Position numbers and translations under genes: made by a program. Under the pieces are notes generated by a model. That model was not told where the DNA came from and did no database searches. It saw nothing but the letters and a program-made list of their open reading frames with translations. Positions 12,524 through 26,559 of a stretch of 64,000 nt of DNA are shown piece by piece. Origin of the DNA: Pseudopithomyces maydicus (taxonomy: Eukaryota > Ascomycota > Dothideomycetes > Pleosporales > Didymosphaeriaceae); the NCBI GenBank assembly GCA_026873275.1, contig JANTUC010000003.1, forward strand, positions 1,550,001 through 1,614,000. The letters run 5' to 3'. The number at the start of each line of letters is the position of its first letter. Positions within the stretch are counted from its first letter, which is position 1.

Positions 12524-15311
12524 AGGTAATTAGGAATAGAAAGACTAAAATATTTATCTTTATTTATAATATTTATATTAAAAAAGTAGCTAAAAAATTT
12601 AATCTAAACTCAATAGTGCGCTTACTAAGAATACTACTATTTTTAATTAAACTTTTAAAGTATAAAGGTTAGGTAACTAAGCAGGAGATTAAAATATACT
12701 AAAAATATATAAGATTTATATTATATATAATAATTATATTATAATTTAATATTACTTTTTTAGTTGCCAAGCTCTCCTACTTTTTAACTAATTTAAATAA
12801 AAAGTATTTTAAGGCTGTAGAGCGCCTAATAATATTTTTATATAATTTTTATTAAGAGGTAATTTAGTATAGAGTTATAATAAGTTTAAAACTTATAATT
12901 TATAGAGATACTTCTTTTATAAATAATTTAAAAATAAAATAATTTTTTTATAGCTATATTATAATACTCTTTAGGGGTATTATAGTATAAAAGGCTACTT
13001 ATTAATTAATAATAATTACTTTTATTACTAAAGCAGAGTTTATAGCGCTAAAGTATATAGATAAAAAAGCTATAGTACTTAAAAAATTCTTTATAAAGCT
13101 TATACTTAATTTAAGCGATATTTAAAAAATCTTTTATAATAATAAGTCAATAATTAGGCTAGTAATAAAATAAAATAAGTAAATTATTACTACGCTGCAC
13201 TATATAAATATTAAAAATCTCTAGTTATATTAAGAGTATACTAAAGGGTTATTTAAAATTTAATATTTAAAAATAAGCGATATACCTGCAAATAAGTTTT
13301 TAAAGACTCTATTAAAATAATAATTTAATTACTTTAAAGAGCTGTTAAACTTAAAAAGTGTTAAAGAATTAATTATAGAGTATAATAAGAAATAAACTAG
13401 GGAACCTAAATATTCTAGAGCTATAAAACTACTATATAGAAAAATAAAATAATTTACTAAATAAATAATAGCTTAATAAGCTATTTAAAGAGCTTAAAAG
13501 CCTACTTATAGTATTTATTAATAATTAGAGTAGCTAGAGCCTTATTAAAAAGTTCCTTTTTAGTATCCTTATTTTTATATAATACTAATATTACTTTTAT
13601 AATAACTTAAATCTTCTTCAGCGCTATAGCCTATAATTAATTAATATAATAATTAGTAGAGCTTATAATTTAAAACCTATATTAAATTTTTTCTTCTAAT
13701 AGAGCTGTAAAAAATAATTATAAATAAAATAATAATTAGTAGGCCTAGTTTAAATAAGCGAAAATTAAAAGAAGAGTTTAAAGAATACTTATATAGTAAT
13801 ATAAAAATAATTAAAAGAGTAGCGCTAGTAGCGCCTATTAAAAATATTTTTATAATTTTAGTATTTACTATTAGACTTACCCTTAAATATAGATTTTATA
13901 TAGTCTAAATAAAAGATCTCGCGCTTAGTATCTAATAATAGTTAGTTTAAAAAAAGTAGGTAAATAAAAATAGAAGAAAACTTACTAGGCTTAGTATAAT
14001 TAAGAGTGTAATTAATAGATATCTTATTTTTAAAAGAATTAAAAGTAAGTTTATTATTATTATTAAAGCTTTCTAAAATAAATTTATATCTAGACTTATT
14101 TAAATCCTTAAAATTTAGGGAGCGGACGGCTTTGCGCTTAATAGTATAAAATTATTATAAAATAATAGATAGAGGAAACTTCTTAGCTAAGTATTTATAA
14201 GTATATAAAATGGCTAGTAGAGAAATATAATATTTATAAATAAATAGCTTTTTCTTATTATTAGTAAGCTCTTTATTAATAAAAAACTATTTAATTAATT
14301 TTTTATAAGTAGTAGACTTCTTTTAAGTAGACTAAAAGTAGGATTTTTTTTAATATATTTAGTAGGGGAGCGGACCTCTTTAATAAAAATAGAGATTTAA
14401 TAAATTTATAAATTAGTTAGTAAAAGCTTTAATTAAATTAAAAAAGTAGAGGAGCTTAGAGCTATTGCCCTATAATAATAATTATACTATTATAGTAGGG
14501 GACTAAATAATTTTATTATTAAAATAAATAGAGTAAATAGAGTAGCTAAAAAATAAAATTAATAAAATAGGTAAAATAAGCAGAGTTAGTAGAGCTAATA
14601 AAATAAATAAAATAAAATAGAGTAGAGTAAAAGTAGATAATAAAATATAAAAAAAGTTATAAAAAGTAAAAATAGTAGAAGAGGTCTCTATTTTATATAT
14701 AAAATAAGAGATATATATAGGTCTAGGCGCGCAGCGCTAAATAATTAATAAAAAAATAATATATATATACGCGTCTAGTATAGCGGCTTTTTTACTAAAA
14801 GTTTAATAAAAATTAGCTTAAAAGTTTATTAATAACTAAAATAACTAAAAAGCTTAAATAGGAGAAATTAAGCTAAAAATTAAAAATATTATTATTTTAG
14901 AGCTATAGCGGCTAAGAGTTTTATATTTTAAGCTTTAAAATAGCTTAAAATTTACTTTATACTCTAAATAGCTTATAAGAGCTTTCTTTAAAAGTATTAC
15001 TACTTTAGAATTATAGTAGCTAAGGACCCTATTTTTTAAATTTTAAAATAGCTTAAGAATTAGCTCTATACTTTAAATAGCTTATAAAAGCTCTTTTAAA
15101 AAAGTATAGCTATTTTAAAATTATAGTAATTAAGGGTCCTGCGCTTAGAATTTTAAAATAATTTAAAAATTTATTTTATATTTAAAGTAGCTTATAGGAG
15201 CTTTCTATAGAAATATTTAATAAATATTTTATTAAAATTCTAATAATTTTATAGGCAGCTTAAAAAGCTTAAAAATAATTTACTAACTACTTATTAAGCT
15301 AGAGGATATAT

Positions 15312-15504
15312 TACAAGAGATAAATATCTATTTCGTAAGTTTATAAATAAAGTTTGTAAGCTTATAGAGCGGTAGAACTACAATTTTAAAATATATTATA
15401 TATTTAGCTCTTAGAGCTGATTTTCTTATATATTAATTAATTAACTTTTTTATATATACTTAATCTCTAAAGTCTATATTATCCAGCTTGTCTATTCTCT
15501 AACA
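15312..15504 (+). repeat. 3' LTR (193 bp) of copia copy B
   Basis: Begins TACAAGAGATAAATATC and ends TCTCTAACA, keeping the canonical CA end. It is preceded by a purine-rich stretch (AGCTAGAGGATA). Confidence 0.82.
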
Positions 15505-15674
15505 CTTATTTTATTACTAAGTTATTAAAATTTGCCGGCATAGATAGTTTCCTTAAATTAATATAATAGAAATTCTTAATAAACTATAGGGTTATACTAT
15601 AAATAAAATTATAATAGAATTCTTAAATTAGCAGACCATTCTAATTAAATTATTTTATTTTATATTTTAATAGC

Positions 15675-15697
15675 TTTTTTTTTTTTTTTTTTTTTTT
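15675..15697 (-). repeat. T23 homopolymer (possible poly-A tail on the minus strand)
   Basis: This is the longest homopolymer I noticed in the window. Sequence to its right is richer in CA and TG than the neighbouring elements. A LINE or SINE on the minus strand would leave such a tract at its left edge, but no RT or polymerase III box was recognised, so the origin is open. Confidence 0.4.
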
Positions 15698-16814
15698 GAT
15701 GAGAAAATTTCTGTTTACAACTACCTAGTGATAAGGAAATAAGCTCTATATACTATGCGACTAATAACTAGCTCTTAAATAGTATTCTTTTCTTCTAATT
15801 TATACGACTACACTGTAGTTTAAACTTATACTACTATGTAATTGCTAAGATAGTAACTTTAAATATAAAGAATATTAAAGTATACTCTGCCATCCAATAC
15901 TATTAAAATAAAATAATAGATATAAATAATAATCTAAATAAAACCTTTTAGTCCTAATAGATGCCAGGCAACACCTCGTTATAACTAAGATTACTTTTTA
16001 GGACGTTTAATTTAATTTAGGGAAACTTAATAGTAATAGCTGGTCCTAATATCTAATATAATATATATTTTAATATTTTTGCAGCTTAATTATATCTTAT
16101 TATATTTTTATTTCTAAAATATCTTTTTCTACTTCTAAGACTTCTACTGCTATTTCTAAATAACTAAAAAATAAATAAAATAATTAGACCATTCTTTAAA
16201 GGCTTTAAAGATAAAAAGCTATTAAAATAGAATAATAAAATAGATACTATAGCCCCTTTAAGTAAAGAACGCTTAGTAAAGCTATAATTATATACTAGAA
16301 AAGTAGTTCGCGATAATAATAAAACAGCCCTAATTCTAAAGCTTTTATTACTAGATACTAGATACAGACTCACTCTAGAACTTAATAGGTTAAAACCCTA
16401 GAATTTATACTAGTGCTGGTATTAGTGCTAATCCTAATACTAAATATAGATTTTTAGAATAAATCCTATATTTCTTTTATAGAATCTCAGGTCAAAATTA
16501 TAGAAAATATACTAAAAGACAATAATTATTAGTTAACTAAGGATAAAGGTAACTAGAAGAGGAAGATAAATTTAAATAAAAATCTAAAGGATATTCTTAA
16601 GCCTTATAGAGAGGAAGCTTAGGTAAAGGGCGCAGTAGAGGTTTAGGAGCGTCTTATAGGTATAAAATAGTAGTTATTATAATATCTAATTATATTAAAT
16701 CTATTTTCTTTTAAAATAATTTCTTATATAATTAAATAAATCTTTTATATGTGCTTTACAACTAATCAAATAATCACTTGTTGTATTAATTATTAGAACT
16801 TTCTGGAACCTGTG

Positions 16815-16830
16815 GGTCTCGATCGAGACC
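16815..16830. repeat. 16-bp perfect palindrome
   Basis: GGTCTCGATCGAGACC equals its own reverse complement and sits in a small GC-rich island (about 16800-16840) in otherwise AT-rich DNA. It may be a surviving element end or a protein site; there is no further evidence. Confidence 0.5.
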
Positions 16831-16870
16831 GGTTTAATAGCTTACTATTTTTATATAAGTTATTTTTTTA

Positions 16871-17214
16871 TATTAAAGCAGTGCTAGGTATATATAAAGA
16901 TTTTTAATTAGAATCCTATAGACGTCCCTAGTAGAGTAAGATATCTAGATATATTAGGCGCCTATAATAGTAGTAATTAGAGGAATTACTATATAGATAT
17001 AATAAATAGGTTTAATATATATAATAAATTAAAACTATTTAATAAAAAAGCTTTATTATCGTTCTTATTTAAATTATAAAATATAAAGGTAGAATAATCC
17101 TTCTATTAAGAATCTCTATTAATAAATATACTAACTAGAGCCTTATTTAATACTATATAATTAATTAATTAATTTATTTATTTATTTATAGAGAGACTAT
17201 CTATTTATAATATA
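16871..17214 (-). repeat. Inverted LTR of the large gypsy family
   Basis: Reverse complement starts TATATTATAAATAGATAGTC and ends CAGTGCTAAT-like on the plus strand (TATTAAAGCAGTGCT at the left edge). It aligns with the 5' LTR start TGTACCGTGGGGAGGTGGTC after C-to-T and G-to-A changes. Confidence 0.72.
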
Positions 17215-18211
17215 ATTTTTTTAAACTTTTTATCTTATAATCTTATTATAAAATTAAAAAATTAGAAATTAAATCCTTCTATTATAATAAATATATTAAT
17301 ATAACTAATAATTCTACCTTTTTAAAAAGAGTATAATAACTATTTTTTATATAATCTTTTTTATACGCTACGGCCCTCGCCAGTAATATTTTATTATTAT
17401 ATAAATATTACTATTATATTATTTTAAATAAAATTAGTTTTAAATATCGCGGAGCTAGTATATGAATTTTAAATAAAAAAATATAATTAATTTAGCAGCT
17501 TATACTATTTAATAAATTTTAATTTAAAAGCCCTTTTTTTAATTACTTTATAGGTCTCTTATATCTAAATAGTCTAGGTAGTAATATAATTATAATAGAC
17601 TTATATTATCTTTTTTTATTTCTTTTTTATAAAATTCTTCCTTTTAAGTAAATTATATAGGGTCTATTCTATCTAAGTACTATTTTATAGCTTTTAATAG
17701 ATTAATACCTATATAATTATATTTTTTAAAATTAGTCTATTATTATCTAGAAAAAGCCACTTAATATCCTTAAATATATTTAAGTATTTTAAAGATATAT
17801 ATAGGGCTGCAGTTAAATATTACATAATAAATAAGTATAATTTTTTATAGGTACTTATTTTTAGATTCTCTATTATATATCTATTATTTTAAATATAAAT
17901 AAATTATAATAATATTGTATATCACTGCTTAGTCGCATTACCAGTTAATTTATAAGGGAGGTATAAGTCTAAAATATAAATTATTTTAGCCTTAATAGGG
18001 TATTTCTTCTATTTAAGCTTAAAATAAGTAATTTTTTATTTAGGCAGAAAGTCCTTTTTATCTTTTTATACTTTTATATAGCCTAATTTAAATAGGTTCT
18101 TAAAGTCTTGCTATTACTAGTACTTTATTAAGTATTTATAAAAATTATTTAATAGCTTAGTATAGTTCTTATTATTTTTATTATTCTATAAAACTAATCT
18201 TTATATTATTT
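16871..18211 (-). mobile_element. 3' fragment of a second copy of the large gypsy element, minus strand
   Basis: The left part (16871-17214) is an inverted copy of the 340-bp LTR found at 19737 and 31839. From 17215 the sequence matches the reverse complement of the DNA just inside the 3' LTR of the large element (upstream of 31838) for about 1 kb. The fragment stops where a copia LTR begins at 18212, so it is either cut by that insertion or truncated. No reading frame survives. Confidence 0.75.
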
Positions 18212-18404
18212 TATTGGAGGATAGACAAGCTAGATTATATAGACTTTAAAGATTAAGTGCGTGTAAAAAAGTTAATTATTTAATATATAAGAAAACCAGC
18301 TTTAAGAGCTAAATATATAATATATTTTAAACCTATAGTTCTATCACTCTATAAGTTTATAAATTTTATTTATAAGCTTCTTAAATAGATATTTATTTCT
18401 TATA
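18212..18404 (-). repeat. 3' LTR (193 bp) of copia copy C
   Basis: Reverse complement begins TATAAGAAATAAATATC and ends CTCCAATA. Its length equals that of the other three LTRs of this family. Confidence 0.78.
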
Positions 18405-19055
18405 ATATACCCCTAGCTTAATAAATAATTAATAAATTATTTTTAAGCTTTTTAAGCTGCTTATAGGATTATTAAAATTTTAATAAAGTATTTATTTAAT
18501 ATTTTTATAAGAAGCTTTTATAAGCTACTTTAATTATAGAGCTAATTCTTAAACTATTTTAAAATTTTAAGTATAGGGCCTTTGGCTGCTATAATTTTAA
18601 AATAGTTATATTTTTATAAAAGAGCTCTTATAAGCTATTTAAAATATAAAGTAAATTTTTAAGCTATTTTAAAACTTAAAAGATAGGGCTCTTAATTACT
18701 ATAGTTCTAAAATAATAGTACTTTTAAAGAAAGCTTTTATAAGCTATCTAGAGTATAGAGTAAATTTTTAAGCTATTTTAAAATTTAAAAAATAGAGTTC
18801 TTAGCCGCTGCAGCTTTAAAGTAATAATATTTTTAATTTTAGCTTAATTTCTTTTATTAGAGCTTTTTAATTATTTTAGTTATTAGTAAATTTTTAAATT
18901 AGTCTTTATTAAATTTTTAATAAAAGAGTCGCTGCGCTAGGCATATATATATATATTATTTCTTTATTAATTACCTAATATTATATACTTAGACCTATAT
19001 ATACTGCTTACCCTATATATAAAATAAAAATCTTTTTTATTATTTTTACTTTTTA
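18212..19055 (-). mobile_element. Copia copy C, 3' end only, minus strand
   Basis: An inverted 193-bp LTR (18212-18404) is followed by about 650 bp matching the reverse complement of the 3' internal region of copies A and B (compare 6240-6896), including the repeated blocks around GCTTATAAAAGCTTT. The match ends at about 19055, where another LTR begins, so this copy was split or truncated by a later insertion. Confidence 0.78.
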
Positions 19056-19297
19056 TATAAGGTCTAGTTTTAGGCAATAGAGCTTACTTCATACTAGGAT
19101 TGATAGTGGGAGGATAATAAATAGAATTAATAGATAATAATAGTACTTATCCCTTTTATAGAGCAGGATAGGTATATAATATATATAGAATCTTTGCTAA
19201 GTAAACTAGTCCTAACTTAGTCTAATAACTATTAATAATAATAATAATAATAATTTTATAATATATAATATAGAAAAATCTACTATCTATTATTATA
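19056..19297 (-). repeat. RIP-mutated LTR, same family as the solo LTR at 53892-54127, inverted
   Basis: On the plus strand it starts TATAAGGTCTAGTTTTAGGC and ends in TATTATTATA. It is the reverse complement of 53892-54127 with many C/T and G/A changes. Just outside the right end the minus strand reads AAAGAGGGAAG, a polypurine-tract-like run, so this is probably the 3' LTR of a minus-strand element whose interior lies to the right. Confidence 0.72.
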
Positions 19298-19736
19298 GAA
19301 CTTCCCTCTTTAGTTATAATCTTTAATAATAGTAAATAGCTAGATACCTTAGAATAGAATAAAATTTTTTAAAAATAGTAAGTATTAGTATAAGGCGTAA
19401 TTATATAATACGCGTTTAATATATATATTATTATTATAATAGGTATAAATAATATATAATATAGGTTATGCCTTCCTTTTATTATAACTAAAAGATTTTA
19501 GCGTATTATAAAAAATAAAAGATTTTTTAACTTTTATTAATTATATCTCTTACTTTTTATTTTTTTATAATACTTTTTAGTAATATCCTTAGCGCACACT
19601 CCTTACTTAACCCTATTTAAAAATTTAGTATTATAGTCTATTATTCTCTTTTAAAGTATATTAAGAAGTCGGCCTTAACCAATAAATTCTTATTTTATTA
19701 GATAGAGAATAATAAGCTACCTATTATTATTATTAT
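19298..19736 (-). mobile_element. Residual interior of the minus-strand LTR element, cut by the large gypsy insertion
   Basis: It lies between the polypurine-like run and the start of the 12.4-kb element. No domain is recognisable. Assignment to the element with the 19056-19297 LTR rests on position only. Confidence 0.4.
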
Positions 19737-20076
19737 TGTACCGTGGGGAGGTGGTCTCCCCATAAATAAATAATTTAATTAATTAATTATATAGTATTAA
19801 GTAAGGCTTTAATTAGTATATCTATTAAGAGAAATCCTTAATAGAAGGATTATTTTACCTTTATACCTTATAACTTAAATAAGGACAATAATAAGGCCTT
19901 TTTACTAAGTAGTTTTAATTTATTATATATTTTATATTAGTCTATTATACCTATATAGTAACTCCTTTAATTACTACTACTATAGGCGCCTAATATTTCT
20001 AGATTTCTTACTTTACTAGGGACGTCTATAAAATTCTAATTAAAAATCCTTATATATACCCAGCACTACTTTAATA
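19737..20076 (+). repeat. 5' LTR (about 340 bp) of the large gypsy element
   Basis: Begins TGTACCGTGGGGAGG. The first 25 bases are nearly unmutated and form a hairpin (GGGGAG 19745-19750 with CTCCCC 19756-19761, 5-nt loop). The end near CACTACTTTAATA is approximate. Confidence 0.75.
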
Positions 20077-23000
20077 GTAATTATATTAAAAGGGCGTAGT
20101 AAGTAAAAAAAGATTAAAAAAGAGTTATCTAGTAAGTATTAATTTAATTCTATATATTTATTTATCTATCAAGCTACTCGTGCAGAATATAAAATATTAT
20201 AGTAATATAATAAATTATTATACTTAATAAAGTTTTAGGTGCCCTAGTAATAAGAGATTATAATTAAATAAAAGTAGTTTTAAAAAGAGAGTAAAAAGCT
20301 CTAAATTTAATATAAAAAGTATTCTATCTGCGTATAAATACTATAATTACTACTAAAAGGGTAAAGGTATATTAAAAGAATATTATATAATTAATAATTA
20401 TTAAAAAAATATATTAATTAAATATTAACTAAAAAGGTTAGAGCTAAAAGGGTTTTTAATTATAAAGTAAAAAGCTCCCTATCACAAATTCCTTACTATT
20501 TACTAGACTACTATTATACTATATTTAACTTATTATTTATATACCTCTACTACTAATTATAATTATTTATAACTCTATTATTATTATATTTATATATATT
20601 AAATATAGTCTATTTAGTAATTCTAGTAATTAAGAGTTATTTACCCTATTTAGAGGCAGCGAGAATAGGTTAGGCTTTAAATTAATTTATTTAAGAGAGT
20701 ATTAAGTGCCCTTTATAAGTAGAGGATATATACTATAGTTATATATATTAAACCTCTTACTATATTTTAATAATAATAACGCAATAAAGTTTCTAAAGAA
20801 CTATAATTGCATTATTAATTATTATTAATATAATAATTTTAATAAGCTTTTATAGCTTTTAAACTTTTATTAAGCTTAATTAAAGCGTATAATTAGGTTT
20901 ATAAAGGAGTTTAAAGAGAATAATTAGAAGGGCTTTTAAAAGGCTATTTTAGTTTATTAAAAAGAAATAGATATTTTTTAAATAATAGTAAGCTAATCCT
21001 TTTTAAAGAGATTCTATTTTAACACTTTTTAGGACTCTAAGCTAAGAGTAATATAATATTATATTAAATTTATAATATATATATAGGGGCCTGTGTGGAG
21101 CGAAATTAAATTTAAAAGTATAAAAAGACTTTTTTTTTTAAGAGTTATATTAGCAAGATAAAGAATATATATTATTATATATATTATTATTTAGGCCTAC
21201 GTCTAGTAACCTGCCTATATATAATATAGATACTATTTATATTTTTATAAAGGGATTAAAGAAATAGAGGAGAGATATCTTAAGCTATAATTTTATATAT
21301 ATAAGTTAAAATACTTAGTATACTTATAACTTTATTCTAGCTAAGGATATAAAGTAGGTAAATTAGTATAATTACTTATAAATTTTATTAATTATTTAAT
21401 TATAGGTAGTGCTAGTATTATTAAATTACCCTAAAATTACTCTTAAAGCTAATAGGGATATAAAAATATAGTAATTATATAAGAATCTAAAAAGAATAAG
21501 TCTAAATACTTAAAAAGTTATATTAATTATTAAAAAATTAGGCTATAAGTATCTTTAGGGGATAAAAAATATTAATTAAAATATAAATTCTCTAAGGTAC
21601 TTCCTAAATTAAATTATATTAAGTTAACTAGCTAGGTTAGCTACCTACTTAAATAATTTAAATAAAAATACTAGACTACTTATAAACTTATTAAGGTCCC
21701 TATAAAGTTATACTAATTTTTAATAAAATAGGGGCCTTGCCTATAATAGAACTAGTATAAAAATAGAAATTAGGTATTTAAAAATAAATAAAAAAGTAAT
21801 AAAGTGTGTTTTAACTATATATTATTAAAATATAATATAAGCTATTGCCCACAGCTTATTTAATTATATAAAAAAAATTAGGCCTACTACTTCTATAACT
21901 AGTCTTTTAAATCCTTCTACTTCTAGTTTAGTAATATAAATTATCTACTAGAAGATGTGTCTAGTATAATTCTATTTATAAAATAATATAAATAGTTTCT
22001 ATAGAAGGTTAAAAAGAGATTTTAAGTTACTAATTAATAGGTATAGAATTAAACCTATTAAGAGGTTTAATTAGAATTATAAAGTAATATTTTACTTATA
22101 ATTTTTAAGGCGCGAGTATAGAGTAATACTATATTAGAAGTTATAGTAAATAAATATAATTTTAAAGTCCTCTTTAAGGCGGCTAATATATTTAAGAATA
22201 ATTTATAAAAAGTATATTCTACCCTCTATAATATAATTAATAGCTTTAAAAAGAATTACCTTAAGGGGGATCTAAAGGAGGTAAATATATAAATTAAGTC
22301 TTAGTTATATAAACTATTATAATCTTTATTTAGTAATAACTTCGCCCTATTATAATCTTATACTTTTATTATAAAGGCTTAAAAGGCCTTTAAGAGTAAC
22401 CTATAAAGCTATATTACTTTAAAGATAATATTTTATTATAATTAGAATAATATAGTTAGCTAATAAGCACCTATATTTAATTTTTTTATTTTATACTCTT
22501 TTATTAAGTAAGACGCTTAAAACTTAATAATTCTATTATCTATTATATAGAGATTTAGGCTTTTAAATTCTTTTAAACAGCCCTTAATAGATCCTCTATA
22601 AAGGTATATAGTATCTTTAATTAATACTTTAAATAGAATAATAAGAGAGCCTCCGTAGTTAAGAGTCTAGTTAAATAGAAAATACTAAAGTATTAATCTA
22701 GAAACTTCTAAAATAAATATTATTTAAAAGTTATTAAATTAAAAGGTTTAATATCTTATTATAAAAGATTTTATTTATTATTTTAAGTTTTATTAACCGC
22801 TACAGCAAGCTATTAATTAAAAAGAGGAAATTAATTATATCTAATAAAATAAATTAATTTAATTTATAGAAGGAAACACTATATCTAAAATATATTACCT
22901 AATTAAGGTAAATAAGATTTACTAAGTTATAAATAGTAAGAAAAAGAGGGGCTAGGCTAGTAAAATAGTATATAAATTACTTATATATTATTTTATTAGC

Positions 23001-24949
23001 TAGTCTAACGCGTTAGCGTTAAAAAAATAAAGATTAATATATTTAGCTTAAAGGCGTTTAGAATAGAATTAAAAAGCTATAAATTTTAGAGCCCTACTTA
23101 AGGAAGTTATAAAAATTAAAGAAATAAAGTACTAAGTATTTAATAAAAGAGATACTTAAAAGACTTAAAGAAATAATAATATTATAAAAAAGATTTAAAT
23201 ATAAGAATAAAGTAATAGCTTAGTTATACTTACGTAAGAACTCCCTATCTTATAAATATAGTTTAATAGGGATAAGCACTAAATAAAATATTTTATTAAT
23301 ACTAAATTATAAATTAATTTAATTTAAAAAAGTATAGTAAGGGCGCTATACTTAGTCTATAAGGATACCTTAAAGGAGTATAAATAAAGTATATTAATAT
23401 TTATAGATAGAGGAGAGTCGTTAATTATAAAAACTACTTATAATATTAAAATATAAGTAGGAATAATAGTAATAGTTACTTACTTCTATATAATAAAGAA
23501 TCTAATTTAATTTATTATTTTAGAGGTGCTATAGTGCGCAGTAATAAAACTAAATATATAATATATTATATAAAGTTAGTTATACTATTAAATATTCTTT
23601 TTTAACTTATAATAAAATGCTATCTTTATTATATTTAATTTACCTATATTAGATTTAAATATATATAGCCCTTATATTATAGAAATATTAAACGTAATTA
23701 TTATCTCTAATCTATAAAGTAAGAAGAACGACTCCTTTAAAAAGCTATATTAGGAAAAGTATAAGTATAATAAAGGAATATAATTATTTATAATTAAAGT
23801 TAACTATATCTATAGCTATATTCTAATTAAGATAGATATAAAGTTAAGTAAATTATAAGACTTATACTTTATTTAGGAACTAAAAGAAGCAGTAGACTAG
23901 AATAAAAATATAAATAAATTAGTTACTAACTATAAAAGATACCTTTATACCTATATAGATATAAGTAATATTATATAAAATATATAATAATAGGAGTGAA
24001 AGAGACAGGAGAAATTAAAAAAATATTTATTTACTTTAGTACTTCTTTAGAAATAGCTTCTTTATTATAATAATAAAAAATAGAGGGCGGTAAACTTAAG
24101 TATAATTAAGTAATAAAAAGAAGTAAATACTATATATAAAAAAGTAACTAATAAGGTTCGCCTAATAAATATACTAAGAAACTATTAAATAATTAGTAAC
24201 TTTAGTAATTCTAATTAAAAAAGTAAATAAATATATAAGTAAAAATAGCTTTATACTTCTACGCTAACTCCCTTAAGATTATATAATTATTTATTTAAGA
24301 AAAGGTATACTAAATTTACTAAAGGAACTAAATTAATAAAGGCTTAGCTTAAGGCCTTTTAATTTAGTTTTTATTTATATCTAAAAGAAGTAGCTTTAAT
24401 AAAGAAAATAATATATAATTAAAAAGGGATAATTATATTTAATTTTAATAAAATAGGAAGGTTCTTTCTTAATATAATACTATTATATTAAATTTATATT
24501 ATTAAGTATATTACTTAACAGAAGCCTACTTTCCGACCTTTAAAAAAATTATAAAATATAATAATAGGGATAGCATAAGAATACATTATATAAAATATTA
24601 TAAAAGAGTATAATAATTAATATTATAATCTATAGTTCCTAATACTAAAGAAGGACTCTAAGTATTAGTTTATCTTTAACGCCTAGAAGATAAATAAGAT
24701 AATTATATAAAATATAATATTTTTATTATATATAAATAACTTTTTAAAAATATTTACTAGTAGCTTCTTAATTATACTAGTAAATTTTTTTAGAGTATAA
24801 TTAACTAGAGCTTTATAAGAATAATTATAATATTATTATTATTATAATAGCTGGTCTACTAGTATAATAGTATACCCTACCTTAAAGTATAATAAATATA
24901 CTTATTATATTCCTTTACGCCGTTCTTAAAATCCTATAAAAATACTACT

Positions 24950-25200
24950 TATATAATTACGCCCTATTTATTAATAATATATATATAGAGGGAGTAAAAG
25001 GGGAAGTAAATCTATTACTAATATTAAAATTACCTAGCGTCCACAAATATATATTAAAATATATTTAAAAGATAAACTAAATTTTAATAAATATAAAAAG
25101 GGCTAGAGGTATAGTGTCTAGAGTAAAGTATTTCTAAGAAATAGATTACCTAATAATAATTAACTATAAAATTAATACTATAAAATAACACCCTTAAAAG
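24950..25200 (+). pseudogene. Reverse transcriptase remnant of the large gypsy element
   Basis: The plus-strand reading gives F-I-N-N-I at 24967-24981, then a conserved stretch of the type seen in fungal gypsy RTs after the catalytic aspartates (LPSVHKYILKYI at about 25030-25065). The two Asn codons (AAT) fit former Asp codons changed by RIP. Many stops; not functional. Confidence 0.6.
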
Positions 25201-26559
25201 TCTAAGATAAAAAAGATTCTTAATTAACTAGTATATTATAATTAGAAGGAGATTAGAATATTTATAAAAATATATATTTATTACTAGTAATAAATTTATT
25301 CTTTTATATTAATCGTGAAGCCTCTCTTCTACCTAATAAAAAAGAATATTAATTTTTTATAGAAAGAACCTTAGTAAAAAGCTATAAATAGACTTAAATA
25401 TATTATTATATTAGCGCTAGTGCTAGTAGCACTAAATTATAATTTTAAGTAAATAATATATTTAAGAGTAAATATAAGTATCTAAAGAGTAAAAATAGTA
25501 ATTAAGTAATTAAGAGCTAATAGAAAGTGTTACTTTATATAATTTAAAAATATTATATAATTTATAGAATAGTAAAAGTAGCACTCTACTAAATTAAAAA
25601 TTAAAATAGTACTATAAGTACTAAAGAAGCTATAGTACTACCTTTATAAAATATACTTTATAATTAAAATAGACGCTTAAGTCTTAATTTACTAATTAAA
25701 TTAAGTAGGCATAAAAGTGCTAGGCTTATTAATAAATTAATAAATAATTACTATTTTACTATAAAACTTTAAGATTAAATATATAAAAGGAAAGAAATAT
25801 ATTATTATAAATATACTATTTTAATATTCTTAACTAAATAACTAGTAGCCGCCAGAAGACCCTAAAGATAACCTAAATATATATATTAATTATACTATAT
25901 ATAAGAGTATAAAATATAATTTATTAATTTATAAAATGCCTACAGACGACCGTCTATTAAAAATTAAATATAAAAATAAGTTTAAAGAGATTATTTAATA
26001 TTTAGTATACTAATATATTCCTCTAGGAATACCAGCTAAAAAGAAGAAAATATAAAGATAATAAACTTTAATCTTCTACTTTTTAAATTTAATACTTTTT
26101 AAGAAGGCGTCTAGGAATATAATAATAAAAAGAGTTATAAATAATAAAATAACCTAGAAAGCTATAATTATAAAAATTTATATATAACTTAAATATTAGG
26201 GCGTTAATAGGACCGCTACTATTATTATTTAATAATACTAGTAGAAGGATCTTTAGGACATAATAAAAAAATATATTACTATTTATATTAAATACTAAAT
26301 TCACTTATTAAAAAGGATATAATATATACTAACTACTATATATAACTAAACTTTATAAGAAAAGGTATCTATAGATATTATATATATACTATATAATAAA
26401 GAGTGTTTATTCCTTATAATAGTTTAAAAGTAAATTATTAATTAGTTAAAAATAAAAGTGCTCTATAAAGCTAGCTTAAAGGAAATTATAAAATTTTTTT
26501 ATAAAAATATTATTTATTACTAATTATAAACTTAAGAGCTAGTAGTAGACAGTAACTCT

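Larger units (their letters stand above)
7879..15504 (+). mobile_element. RIP-degraded full-length Ty1/copia retrotransposon, copy B
   Basis: Seen: two 193-bp LTRs in direct orientation (7879-8071 and 15312-15504) enclose about 7.2 kb homologous to copy A. The flanks are ATTAT on the left and CTTAT on the right, compatible with a 5-bp target duplication altered at one base. RT landmarks are as in copy A; the catalytic box reads YINN at 12399-12410. Frames are broken throughout. The longest open stretch (9603-9815, 70 codons) is a chance survivor: the matching part of copy A (about 1193-1392) lacks its start codon. Known: copia order is gag, protease, integrase, RT, RNase H. Inferred: the element was complete when it inserted and was later silenced by mutation. 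Confidence 0.88.
15505..16870. other. AT-rich region without a supported gene
   Basis: Less severely mutated than the elements around it, since CA and TG dinucleotides are commoner. It contains a T23 run at 15675-15697, which could be the poly-A end of a minus-strand retroposed sequence, and a 16-bp perfect palindrome at 16815-16830. A 69-codon minus-strand frame at 16164-16373 has no recognisable domain and I do not call it a gene. Confidence 0.45.
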
